DNA of 64,000 nucleotides, taken from positions 9,945,605-10,009,604 of the forward strand of contig OZ022597.1 in NCBI GenBank assembly GCA_963669155.1, written 5' to 3'. The stretch comes from Arbacia lixula (Eukaryota; Echinodermata; Echinoidea; Arbacioida; Arbaciidae). A model generated the notes under the pieces. It was given only the letters and a program-made list of their open reading frames with translations. It was not told where the DNA came from and did not search any database. Shown here piece after piece: positions 21,200-33,080 of this stretch (positions are counted from its first letter, which is position 1; every line of letters begins with the position of its first letter). The position numbers and the translations under genes were made by a program.

Positions 21200-22280
21200 G
21201 GACTAAACACGGAGAGGCGCACAAAATTACATCCTACACGTTCAAACTTACATTATACATACGTTTGCTATATACATGGTTCTCTTTTCTTGTTACTTAA
21301 TTTTTTTTTCACAGAAACGGTAATTAAAGTTAAAATCATTAAAATGTCATAAAACTGTATATCAAATTATCAAAAGATAAGAAGTCCATGTTTTAAATAC
21401 TCGGGTGGGCGGGCGGGGGGGGGGGGGGTGGGGTGGGGGGTGAACATCTATTTCGATAGTAAGTAAATGTTGCATTGTAGTTAAGCATGGGTTTCCTGTG
21501 AATCTACACCCATTTACATATATTCATCAGTTTTCTATTTATTTTTTCAAAGCTTACCCCCCCCAAAAAAAAAGAAGAAAAATGGTCTTAATGAATTAGA
21601 ATCTCCTTCCCTACCCCTCCCTCGAATTTCACGTAACCCTGCAGTATGAAGAATTACCATTTTACGTATTTTGTAATCTGGTCAGTGCAAGCAATTCATG
21701 TTTATACATGTATCTGAAAGATTTTTTTTTTTCATAATTTGTCTAATCATTTTCTTTGTTTATATTACTTTGAAATTATCAGCAAAAACTAAACTTAAGC
21801 TGGTCGTGGAAAGTTTTGTTTCCAAATTCATCACCTTGATTTCGGGCGAGCCAAATGAAGGCTAGTATTCATGTAGGCCTACATGTTTGTCAAGTGTGTA
21901 CACATAGCAATGTTGCATGTACATGCAAAACTTTGTACAATTTGAATGCAATTTACTTCAAAATGTCATTTCATCACACAATTTGCATTATTTTTTCACC
22001 AATTTTGCATTTCACTGTCGGTAACTGACATTGCATCTCGGAAACTGACGTGACATTTCCTTAGTAACTGGCATTACACATATCAAAATGTCCCCTATAA
22101 CTTCATTGTAACTTGATTTTCTTTCATCTTGGTGTGGAAGGGTGTGGTCTTACCTAATGAGGAAATCTACCAGGTTTTCTGGGAAATGAGAACAAAATGT
22201 TATGTTTTCGGTAACTGACGTTACATACCATATAATATATTTAATCAATATTATTTAATCAGATCAATGAATTACAAATG
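21200..22280. other. Non-coding stretch with low-complexity runs
   Basis: Contains a G-rich run at about 21408-21440. No supported exon. The three 'ggtaactgac' motifs at about 22020, 22040 and 22210 suggest an old dispersed repeat related to 15.0 kb. Confidence 0.4.
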
Positions 22281-22282
22281 TT

Positions 22283-22460
22283 TATTTCGTCAAGCACTCG
22301 TTATTCCGAAGGTTCGTTAATCCGAACGTTACGCGACAAATGCTCGGATGAACGAGCCCTTTTTCGTTTTCGGACTAACGAGCATCGAGGTATAGGCAAT
22401 CTACGTGTTTTTGAATTACGAACCTTCGGAATAACAAACCTTCGGAATATCGACCTGTAA
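22283..22460. repeat. Short 'gttcgttattccgaa' foldback element
   Basis: 'cgttattccgaaggttcg' on the left and 'acgaaccttcggaataac' on the right are inverted copies. The interior matches parts of the longer element at 14.03-14.99 kb, so this is a shorter member of the family. Confidence 0.7.
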
Positions 22461-22469
22461 CTTTTATTT

Positions 22470-23759
22470 CTATGGAATTTCATGAAATGTTATAATAGTA
22501 AGCTAAATCACCGGTAACAAAATTATGATCACACCTGTTTTTGAAAAGTCTGTCAAAACAAAATATGTGTTAATATATCGTTTTAAACACTATTTTGTAT
22601 CCATAGTTGGGTCGCCATTTTGAAATCCAAAATGGCCGCCAGAGTTGGATAAATGTTCCAGAAACTTCAGGTCTTGATGGATTAACAACAAAAAACACGT
22701 TTGACTTGAACATCAGTTTGTTTGTTTTTTTGCCTATGTGTCCATTTGTGGTGAAAGTGCCCGTATAATTGATCTTGGTTAGCTTTAATGAAAGCTTATT
22801 AGACTTGATCAATTTTTTTTACACGAGAAAGCTCGTATTTAACAATGTTAAGGCTCGGAGCTTGAGTGCAAATAAAAAAAAAAAGTTCTAACAGTGGAGG
22901 TACTTTTGATAGACCTAGAGGGTAGTTGAAAGGTGATATATCATCACAACTGGTTGTCATTTTGACCTGCCCAATTGCCGACTCGTACGTTTTTGGATTC
23001 GGGACTGCTTCTATGAATTTGGGGTAATACGTGTATGTTGCTTTATGTATAAAAAATATATCTATATATTTTAGTGACATTAATAAAACAAATTCTCTCC
23101 TTTAAGGACTTATGAAGTAGTTTTTTTTCACCAACTTTTATTAATTTCAACAAGTCTTTCACCTCACAGATTCTATGCGTCTTGCACCACAAAACCCTGT
23201 CAGCTCGCCATGCAGAAATAATCTGTAAATCACCACACATTAGGTTACTGGAATTGCAGGAATGTACTATGACCGGTGACTTCTGGAATGCAGGATTGAA
23301 ATTTGCATCTTCCTCAAAGGTAGGATCCTAGATATTTTCAGGCACGGCAAAATATGGTTTTTCGAGCCATTTGTGTCTTCAAGGATGGCATGTAGTTTAC
23401 TCCTGGCCGGGGCGGGGGGATGAATGAATTATGAAAGTTTCCATCTCTTTAACATTTGCTATAGACCACCGTGGGGCATCCTCGGTGGTATTGAGGTTTC
23501 TTCCGGTTCTTCCGATTCCGGTTTCTTCTGTAACCCAATTCTATTAAAGATAAATTAATTAACTTTACGGAGAGAGACATATCATTACTCAAATAAGGGA
23601 GTACAATTAAGGGTACCTCTGTGTGTGTTTTTTCTTCAATAAACAAACTTATCCGTATGTGTACTTACAAGATGTGGTTTAAGTCTGGAACGTGAAAGCA
23701 ATACACTGCCTGCCTCATTTTTTTTTATTAAATTTCTGAACTAGACTTGGTACAAATTA
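22470..23759. other. Non-coding stretch
   Basis: AT-rich sequence without recognised repeats or exons. The short minus-strand frames show no domain. Confidence 0.35.
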
Positions 23760-23767
23760 CCTGTACT

Positions 23768-26152
23768 CAGTGTTGTAGTCAAGACCAGACCATCCGAGAC
23801 CAAGATCAAGACCAAGACCAAACACCCCGAGACCAAGATCAAGAACCAAAAAATTGGTTCAAGATCAAGAACAGAGGTCCGAGACCAAGAACACCAAATT
23901 ACGAGATCAAGACCAAGACCAAGACCACTCACCAGTATTTAAATTTCTACTAGTTTTGAGGAAACACGCGTTATTTGTGGACTATGTGGGTTATGAGTAT
24001 AAACTGTCTAATACTTGCACAACTTGCACAACATGAGCAGTCTGTAATATTCTTCTATATGGCTGAATTAAATGAAAAAAATGTTTTAAAAAAGTTATAC
24101 TTTCAATGTGCTTTTTCAATCACTTCACAGGCATGCTCAAAGTTAAATGCACAATACAAGTCAGTAGCTAGTAGTTTAGCAACAAACTGCACAAAGGATC
24201 CAGGATCGTGATAATATGTATGATGGGGAAAATACTTCTTTATTTCTGCATGAACATATTTGCCTGAGTTACTGAAAAACATATCAAATACTGTGATTTT
24301 TTTAATAATGACAAAGGCACAAGGCATACAAAATGAACACAACTTCTTTCAAGAATGATGATTGTTTTCCGAAATATATTCAAGTCATTCGTTTTTCTCT
24401 ATAAACACATACACATGACTTGAGTTACCTAATACTCATATATTCTACTTATATACTTCTTTATTTCTGCATGAACATATTTGCCTGAGCTCCTGAAAAA
24501 CATCAAATACTGTGAAGTTTTTTATAATAATGCCAAAGACACAAGGCATACAAAATAAACACAACTTCATTTCAAGAATGATGATTGTTTTCCGAAACAG
24601 ATTCGGAAAACATTCGTTTTTCTCTACAAACACATACATGTTACTTATATATAGGTCAGGCAAATTGAGTATTGGTCAAACTTTATCTTAGTAACCAAAA
24701 CCTGCACCATTATGATATAAATGAATAATTATAACTCCGCCATTTTCGAGATGTATACACTAATACAATGTAAAAACCCTGTCATCATTCAAAAAGACCT
24801 GTGACAACTCGAGGGCATTCTTTATAGACTTATTGGTTTTAGCAATTTTTCATACAAAATTGTGCAATTCCTATTTTGTTAAAGTAATTACTGAATAGGG
24901 ATATTATCAAGAACTATTCAAAAACTTACTTTGATTTTCAAAAGTAATCTATTATGCATTTCTTGCATTATCTAAAAAGTCGCCTGGCCAGGCGACTTAT
25001 TAAAAATTTTTTTCAACTATAAGAGCATTTGAGAGAGAATTATTCTCCCACACATTTCATTTAAACTTTCAATAGGAATTAAAAACCAATCAACTTAGTG
25101 ACAAGGGGCATTCCGGGAATTACCAATACTCAACCATCCCTTTTACAAATTAATGCAACGATACAGCAAGAAAATAACTAAATACACACTATTCGCTAAC
25201 AAATACAAACAAAACATGACATTTCTAGAATTATTGTTTCCCAAGCTTGTTTTAATACTTTTCCTCTTAATTTAACTTTAATGAAAGGAAATGTGAATAT
25301 ATGATCCCATGGAAATGTTTTAAGAATAATGAAATGTATATATTCACATTTATTCCTGTGTATTTTTTTTTCTTTAATTTGTTTTTTGATTCCATGATAT
25401 TATTTTATTTGGCAGGGTTGGGCCTCAGTTTATCAGTTTTAGCAGCCCCCCCCCCCCCCAAAAAAAAAACTGTTCGGAAAGCACTAGAATGAAGAAATTC
25501 AATGCTTGCATAAAAGCCGTATATTTATGTACAGTACAAATGATAACTACTACAAAAAACAACTAAAATAGAAAAAGATATCAGGCATTCTCATGCTTGA
25601 GAGCTGGCTTGGAGAGTTTTACTACATCTACACACCATCGATCCAACTCGCAACACTGACCTCTTGGCTCGCATAAAGACGCATGTATCACTCAGTGTGA
25701 TGCGCTTTGCATGATGTTGGCACATTATATTGCATGCTCGCTAATCTGCATTTCACGCTTCCCGTGCTATGCAGTGATCGGGCAGGGGCCGGGCCGGGTC
25801 GGCGGCAGGCTTGCACAGTATAGTAGGGATGATTGTAACTCCAAATTGTATGCGCTCCGACCAAGGAGAGTGATGTATCGTATCTCCTTTCTCCGACATG
25901 CATTATCAATATGATTTATGTGTAATATCGTAATTTTAGTAGCTGGTCTCGTGCTGGTCTCGACGTAAAATCCGAGACCAGAAAGGCTCAAGACCAAGAA
26001 CAAGACCAAGACCAGAGGGTTCGAGACCGAGATCAAGACCAAGAACAAGACCAAGACCAGAGGGTTCGAGACCGAGATCAAGACCAAGAACAAAAATCCT
26101 GATCTCGAGACTGGTCTCGAGACCAAGACCAGTCTCGAGAACTACAACACTG
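23768..26152. mobile_element. Non-autonomous hAT-type DNA transposon
   Basis: The ends CAGTGTTGTAGT and ACTACAACACTG are perfect inverted repeats, flanked on both sides by the 8-bp target duplication CCTGTACT (23760-23767 and 26153-26160). Eight-bp duplications and CAG-type ends fit the hAT superfamily. Both subterminal regions are arrays of 'gaccaaga'-type units (23785-23930, and inverted-character units at 25945-26140). The interior has a 200-bp direct repeat (24228-24400 and 24455-24640), a 22-bp perfect palindrome at 24977-24998 and no transposase frame. Confidence 0.85.
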
Positions 26153-26279
26153 CCTGTACTGAAATGTCACACTCAGTATTTCCCGCACATGATATATAGA
26201 TTAAAAAAAGGCGAATTATGAAAGAGTCACGTATAGAGGAGCCAAAGCAAAGCACAAACAAGGTTTATATTTTCCATTG

Positions 26280-26490
26280 AATCTGTAACAACATGGTATT
26301 TGCATTTGTACACTACATACGATTGATACGAAGCTCTCTACTCGGCTGCGAAACCACAGACCCCTGTACACTTACAAATCAAAAGGCTGTTCCTGGAAGT
26401 CCTACATGATCAAGAGCCAGAACACGACGCTAACACGGCGAAGCTTATCTTGACATTGCCATGTCTCACATTGTCGCAGACGTTAATCAA
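26280..26490 (+). pseudogene. Decayed LRR exon unit 1
   Basis: Aligns with the intact exon unit at 27.02-27.27 kb over the leader ('ctactcggctgcgaaa', 'cctgtacacttaca') and over 'cttgacattgccatgtctca'. The acceptor AG is moved, the frame is broken and the second half is lost. Confidence 0.5.
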
Positions 26491-26639
26491 ACTTGATCAA
26501 ATTTAATTATTTCCCTCCGATTGGTAATTTTTCTTTCCAACAGAAAGACCCATTCTAGTGATTTGTCATGTATTTAAACTTTAAATACCTCTGTACAAAT
26601 GTAACATATTTCATCGCTACCTTTTTTTTTACACTACAT

Positions 26640-26800
26640 TGGATTTGCATTTGTGGACTCCACACTAAGCCCTCTACTCGACTGCTAAATCCCATAACCC
26701 TAAACACTTACATATAGAAACATTAGTGTCAGAGTGTTCAGACAAAGAGAAGCTCAAGCATAGAACAGACTATTGCGATGTGGTAGCAGCGTTGTTGTTG
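26640..26800 (+). pseudogene. Decayed LRR exon unit 2
   Basis: Same leader ('ctactcgactgctaaat', 'aaacacttacatatag') and a part of the exon ('gtgttcagacaaagagaagc') are visible. The rest is gone. Confidence 0.45.
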
Positions 26801-27088
26801 TTTCTTGTTAGATATATGTTATTATGATCAATATTAGTGAACAACTCGCCACTTCATAATTTTCTTAGATGAACATTACGTGCACTGGTTAGGCTATTCA
26901 TGTATTCTAAAATATGTGATACTGGGTCAGAAATTGTATGTCCCTAATAATACACATTTTGAAAGAGGCAAACATCATATAATTTGGCAAGATTCATGTT
27001 AATCATTTAATACTGACTAAATTGGATTTTGCCTCCACACTACGCCCCCTACTTGACTGATAAATCACATTACCCTGTACACTTACAG

Positions 27089-27265
27089 ATATACAGCTTG
27101 CAGCTGCAGTGTTCATGGTGTTCAGGCGAAGAGGAGCTTAAGCACGGAACACACATCGCGAAGTTCATCTTGTCATTGCCATGTCTCACGGATGTGACGT
27201 TCTATGGATCTCAGTTTCCTGGAGACTTGTGGTCCACCGCAGCATCCATGGCATCGTCGTCAAAG
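27089..27265 (+). CDS. LRR exon, NLR-receptor type, 59 codons
   Basis: Acceptor 'ctgtacacttacag' and donor 'gtattagac' frame 177 bases, phase 0 at both ends and open throughout. The peptide has an LRR pattern ('IAKFILSLPCLTDVTFYGS') and ends in 'STAASMASSSK', a signature I associate with the LRR exons of the large NLR-like families of echinoderms and amphioxus. Exons of two repeats in phase 0 can be added or lost without changing frame, which suits a ligand-sensing solenoid. It is the only complete unit of at least three in this cluster. Confidence 0.6.
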
Positions 27266-27299
27266 GTATTAGACGTTTATAAAACCCGTTCAAATTGAT

Positions 27300-29040
27300 T
27301 CAGTAGCATTTTCACTTGGTTGGTTCTCCTTTCCACTGAAAACCCCATTCCAGTGATAAAGTGGAATTGTAATTACACCTATACAGATCGAATTAAAAAA
27401 CATGAGCACGAAGAAAGTATCTAAAATCGTCCTTAAAATACAATTGAAATTGAAAAATCATACAGAGCTCAATCTTCTAACAAACCTTTTCTCTATGCCA
27501 GACACATTATAATTTAACATTATGAGACATTATCTTTATTGCTAGTACACGTACTCGCTACATTTGCAAATACAAGAGTAGGATGTCTCCTCCTGCGACA
27601 ATTGATGTGTATTGAGAGCTACGAGCATTGACAAACTATATGTAACCCATCGTGATGTGGTATAAATATTGTTGGTAGGTGATCTGTCGTAACCGACAGA
27701 TCACCTAAACTCGTTAAAAAAAATCTTTATTTTTATTGCGTACCCCCACTTGTTTGTGTCATCTTTATCTCAGCAACGCATGTACCATGTTATATCAAAT
27801 GTTGATCATGTGTAGACATGTATGTGAACCTATCAATTCCTAGATTTAAAGGTCATTACCATATCGTGACGTCATGCACGAGCAATTTAATGAAAATGTA
27901 TCATTGGATATCTCTAGAACTAATCATGTATATGAAATTAAAATTCTACATGCACAAAATTAATGACGTGACAGTTAATTTCAATGGAAGTAAACGTGCG
28001 CATACGCGTACGTTAGTGCAATAACGCGTGTTCGCGCGTTTTTCCATGGGTAACGCAAACGCAACTACAAAATACCGTTTTTTCACTAGATTCCTGTTGC
28101 TGACACTACATACATGACATCCTGTCATTTTTAGCCATTTCCGTGGAATAACACAGTCTTGCGGGTGCGTGATGGGTAGTGATGGATTTTTTTTTTTTTT
28201 TTTTTTTTTTTGGGGGGGTGGGGTTGTTTTTTTTAGCGATGGACTTTTAGCGTTTTTTTTCCCCCTGAAAGTGCTATCAGTACGGCTAGCCAGCGGGATA
28301 TTTAGTATGGCAAGGGGGGGGGGGCACTTGATCTTGTGGGCGTGCAGGAACGGAAATAGTCGGGGGGACACGTCCTCCCGTCGCCCCCCCCCCCCCCCCC
28401 CCCGAGGATTTCCGCCCACTACATGTGGCTGTGTGTTTAAAACACGCACGCAAAATATCACATGCACACGCAGGCTAGGTCGGTAGAGTACACCCGGTAC
28501 ATAGCCTAGTTTCTAGGCTGAGGAGTGCATGGTCACAACCGAGTCTGTTAAACTATGTCTGGTAATACAGACTAGGCCCTAATTCCTCTGACTGCTCTGG
28601 ATCCTCTTCCTCGGAGCGGGTAGTCCACCCCCTGGACTGTATTTAGCAATCCACCGACAACGAACGTTGGTGGGATTTTTTTCCGGGCGGACAGATTCGT
28701 GGAGTCGCGCAATCAGTGGTCTGGCGGTGTGTGCGTGCTATGTGAATCAGTGGCGTAATGTGTGTGGGAGAAGAGGCGGACGATAAAATACGGCCAGTAC
28801 GGAGCGAGCGGAAAGAGAGGATCCCGGTGTGGTAGGCGATTTCGTCTCCCAGGCGAAATTGCCTGCGGGCGGATTTCCCTGGTGGAAATTCAGGCGAATA
28901 TACCCGCCCTAAGACTGGGGACCAATTCGCCTACAAAAATTCGCCGTTTTTGCCCGCTCTCCTAAACTCTCCAGGCGATCTCGTCCCAGGTACACCCGAA
29001 CCAATCGGAGAGCAGGATTGGGGGTGCACCGCATCATTAT
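27300..29040. other. Non-coding stretch with low-complexity runs
   Basis: Contains a perfect 14-bp hairpin (27676-27707), a T run at about 28187-28212, and G and C runs at about 28315 and 28385-28403. Sequence around 28.5-29.0 kb is unusually GC-rich and CpG-rich for the window. No exon could be supported. A faint third LRR-unit relict may lie at about 27560-27680 ('gatgtctcctcctgcgac', 'gtgatgtggta'). Confidence 0.4.
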
Positions 29041-29044
29041 TCGT

Positions 29045-29160
29045 ACTAGTGAAGGTTTGACGAAAATTGGTCAAAGGAAAAGTAAGTTATTTTATTTTAA
29101 AATTTTGATTTTGTGACGTCAGGAGCGAGGTGATGATGTTTTGTACATGCTCAGTTAGGG
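29045..29160. repeat. Single arm of the foldback family
   Basis: 'gtgaaggtttgacgaaaatt' to 'gacgtcaggagcgaggtg' matches one arm of the foldback element at 35.78-36.18 kb; the other arm is missing. Confidence 0.65.
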
Positions 29161-29275
29161 CAGATTTATTTATTTTTTTTTTTTTATTAATTTATTTTTA
29201 TTTTTATTTTTATTTTTATTTATTTTTATTTTATTTATTTATTTATTTTTTTTTTTTTTTGGGGGGGGGGGGAAC
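29160..29275. repeat. (TTTA)n/T-rich tract followed by a G run
   Basis: A low-complexity run of TTTAT units and T, then about 12 G. It separates the foldback arm from the LINE that follows. Confidence 0.8.
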
Positions 29276-30960
29276 TCGTAAATAACCCAGCTCCTACGTA
29301 ATAATGTTTTATTAATATGGGTATACCCCTGCATAATGATACTGAAGTTAAAATCTCTTTATGTGCAGACGATTCAGTTTGTTCTTTTTAGATGGCTCTA
29401 ATTATTCATTTTCCGAACTCTTTGATGTCTTGTCAGCTTTTGGTAAATACTCTGGTTGTAAAATAAACTTTAGTAAAACAGAGGCTATCTGGATTGGATC
29501 TAAAAAATGATGCCAAAATTTTCCTTATTCTAACCAGGGTGTTTCATGGAAAACCTCTTAATTTAAATGTCTAGGTGTATTGTAAGTCTTTTGTATTGTT
29601 TGAATTATAAAGTGAGATTGAAAACAATTGAAAATACTGTAAATTGCTGGCGGATGAGAAATCTTTCTTTAATAAGTAAATTTTGTGTAATCAATACACT
29701 TGTACTACCACAATAGATTCATCTTTTCTCAGTTCTTTGTATAAAAATACCTCGCTCCTTTTTTTTCAGATTTGAACAAGATTTTTGATAAGTTTATTTG
29801 GAGTGGAAGTAGGGACAGAGTGCAAAGAAAAGCTTTGTGTAATGACTTTAAAAATGGTGGTTTAAAAATGATTGATCCCTTATTATTTGCCATTGCCCAT
29901 AAATTGACTTGGGTTAAAAACCTTCTTGACGAAAACTGTGATGCTCCCTGGAAAAATATTGAGTTGACCTTTTTGGAAAAGTTTAATCAAGATGTTTCCC
30001 TTTTGTGGAAATGTAATGCACCAGAGTGTGTTTTGAATTCTCTTGGCAATATTCAATTGGCTGATTCAATACGTTCATGGTATGTATATAGAGAGGAAGC
30101 CACTAAGGAATTTTATGGCCACAAATTCTCAGAACTAAGTGCATGTCAGTCAGTATGGTATAACAAATTAACTCGTTCAAAATCAAAGCTTTATTTTTAT
30201 TATGAATCATGGTTTAATAAAGACATCTTTACAATTTCAGATTTGTTTAGTCCTCCTTTTCCCGGACATAAACTTTTTGAAGAGCTGGTTCTTGATTTTG
30301 GTATATCCTGTAGACATAGAATAAACTTTATTTTTTAATGAAAAAATATTCCAGAGAACTGGTTGGTGGACTTTGATGTAGACATTATTGGTGTTCATGA
30401 TACCATTGTGCATGATTTGCTACAATACAAAAAAAGTTCCCAAGAGTGTTTACAATATCCTACTTACCCCCCATGTTCCAATCAAGAAATATGCATACTG
30501 GAATGATAATTTATTGTTACCTGCTGATATTAACTGGGAGAAGATTCATTACACTAATTTCTTTTGTACTATTGACACTAAATTAAGGGCGTTTTATTTT
30601 AAAATTGTTCATAAAACTATTGCTCTCAACAGTTTCTTATTTAAGATCAAGAGGAAAGATTATCCTGACTGCTATTTTCGTGGAAAAAAGGAGGTAACTT
30701 TAATCTATATGTTATGTGAATGTGACAAAGTCACACCTATTTGGTATAACCTTATCACTGTAATCTCACAGAAATTGAAATGCAATGAATCTGTAACTAA
30801 CGTTGAAATGCTTTTTGGCATCAGCACTGACAAATTTATTTATGTACAGTATGGGGAAGCTGTGCCCAAACTAATATTTCACGTATCCAACGATTGCAAA
30901 GCAAATACGCTCGAATGGTTCTTGGCATGGATTTATTCACTTCGGCAAGTTTTCTATTAA

Positions 30961-31550
30961 GCACTTTAAATTGGCAGTGAGTTAAGCAAAGAATCCGGTA
31001 TCAACAAACGGTACTTGTATTCAAAATTCTCCATGGGCAAGCTCCCCGTTACTTAAATACCTTAATACAACGCAGAGATGTTAACTATACAACCCGTTAC
31101 GCAACCCGCAGCCCGTTATTTGTTCCCACACCTAGAACTGAATACATGAAGTGATCAATCTGCTATTGTGGTAGTAAACTCTTTAACAGCCTCCCAACCA
31201 CTGTTCACTGTTGTAATACTCTCACAAAATTTAAAACAGATGTGCGTCGTATAAGCTACACCTGGGCACTGCGTTAGGCCGGGGGGGGGGGGGGGGGGGG
31301 GGGGTCACTCACTCACTTACACATTTGTGTGACTTTTTTTTTTCCTTCTTCAAATGTGTTTTTGTGTTAGTCTTTGTTATTGTTATCTTTGATCTTTGTA
31401 TTAATTGTATTTGAATGTTACATATTTTGTTATGTTTACGTGATTTGTATCACAGGGCTCCTTTGGAAAGCAGTCCTCGAGACTGAAAGGACTACCCTGT
31501 CTAAATAAAACGTGAAATAAATAAATAAAATAAATAAATAAATAACAATT
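30961..31550 (+). mobile_element. 3' fragment of a CR1/L2-like LINE nested in the L1-like LINE
   Basis: The plus strand encodes a RT C-terminal tail ('KILHGQAPRYLNTLIQRRD', 'GSKLFNSLPTTV'), followed by a 3' region with a long G run (31280-31304) and an (AAAT)n tail at about 31505-31550. It splits the surrounding LINE, so it is the younger insertion. Confidence 0.6.
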
Positions 31551-32149
31551 TCTTTCATATCTATTTTTACTTTTGAAATATCACATTTATTCCTGTAAAT
31601 TTAGAAATATCATTCCCAATTTCATTACATTTAAATCTGTTGTTAAAAAAAAAGAATGTGAATATCTGTTACCTAAAAAGAAAAATAGACTGCAGAGTCA
31701 TTTTGAGAAATGGCGTTTTGACCTTTACGGATGTGTATACCTTTCATGGATATACTTTACACCTAGTGACCTTGCTGTGTTTTCTACCTTACAGAAGTTT
31801 GTTGTAGGATTGCCCATGCCTATACCTTTATTCCTGCGATCCACGAATCTGATATTCATATTTTCTTTTTTGTTAGATTGTTGATAAGTATAAATATCAT
31901 TTCCCATAACTAATAAGTTTAAAATCACACTGCCACTGTATTATGTCTATGAGGATTGACCTCGAGCTGAACTGGGCTGCGTATTGATTGTTTATGTTCG
32001 TAGCCTTTACAGATTGCTCGTTGTATTTTTTCCAAGCTTAACTTTGAAACTTGCTCAATTCTTTGTCTGGGTGCGCTGAGTGGGCGAGATTGGGTGTGAG
32101 GCAGTCCGCTGTACCCTCCTGGCTGGGTCTGTTCAAGAGAGGGAAAGGA

Positions 32150-32172
32150 GATGGGGGGGGGGGGGGGGGGGT
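32150..32172. repeat. Poly-G run
   Basis: About 18 G in a row within the L1-like 3' region; likely unstable. Confidence 0.8.
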
Positions 32173-32540
32173 GCCTCATTGTCTCATTCTTGGCCTGGTC
32201 CATCAACCATTTTGGTATAATTTCTCTCAAGCGCCGATAGACGTCTTTGCTTTTCTCCTTTCCCGGGAGCCCAACAAGCTTTTAAGATTTTGAAACAATT
32301 TGTTCTCGAGGTTTTTGCTTCACAGGTTAATTCATTTTAGATATACTGTTGTTTATTCTATGTGTACTCTGCCTTGCTTTTATTGTTATATTTACTTTTT
32401 TTTCTAATAATTTCAATCACGTGTATATATGTTAATTCTCATTGATCTGTTTTTTTTTCAAACCTTGGAGAGTTGTTTATAATGTGTATTACAAGTTATG
32501 TATTGATTTTAATAAATATGTAAATATATAAAAAAAATGT

Positions 32541-33080
32541 TTTATTGATATGCACTTCATTATCACTGCATGGGTGGTAACACACAATTAACCCAAAACA
32601 GATTAAGTTAAATCAGAATAAATATTATCTATGTTAGTTTTTTGGTCTTGTATGATTATTGACATATCAATTACTTGTGAATGTTTTCATGGGATATTAA
32701 ACACGAAAATTAAGAAATATCCCACAAATTCTCAAACTTTTTTTGAATTACATTATACATGTATCTTGGTAAATAGCACCCCCACGTGGTGACGAGAGTT
32801 TGAGTAGTTTTGGGTACATTTGCGCTAAATTTGAGAGTGATTATAATAATAATAATACAAATTTGGAGAAGAGGGCACAATCCTTGAAGCACGAAGATAC
32901 AAAAATGGCTTTATAGGGTTAAAGAGTCTGTTCCTACATTACATTATTATCATTATTATTATCATTATTATCATTATTATCATTACCATTATTATCATTA
33001 TTAATATTACTGTTATTATTTCTATGATGGTGGTGATGATGATGCCGTGCGGGCGACGGAAAAGAGAAAAGTATTAGTTA
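32541..33080. other. Non-coding stretch with an (ATT/ATC)n microsatellite
   Basis: The microsatellite of cattatt/atcatt units spans about 32938-33010. Nothing else recognised. Confidence 0.6.

Larger units (their letters stand above)
29330..32540 (+). mobile_element. L1/Tx1-like LINE, decayed, with nested insertion
   Basis: It enters in the RT (a degraded ADD motif in 'CADDSVC' at about 29365) and continues through the L1-type C-terminal region ('KIFDKFIWSGSRDRVQRK', 'NGGLKMIDP'), with open stretches 29772-30338 and 30388-30960. A different LINE tail interrupts it at 30961-31550, after which L1-like sequence resumes to an A-rich tail at about 32510-32540. Frame breaks and its A-rich end indicate a 5'-truncated, inactive copy. 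Confidence 0.7.

Noticed and set aside
26014-26030. tRNA B-box-like 'ggttcgagacc'
   Set aside because: It is part of the hAT-type element's 'gaccaaga' repeats and no A box or cloverleaf could be drawn around it.
27946-28486. Long frames over the poly-T, poly-G and poly-C runs
   Set aside because: The translations are dominated by homopolymers and have no recognisable protein sequence.
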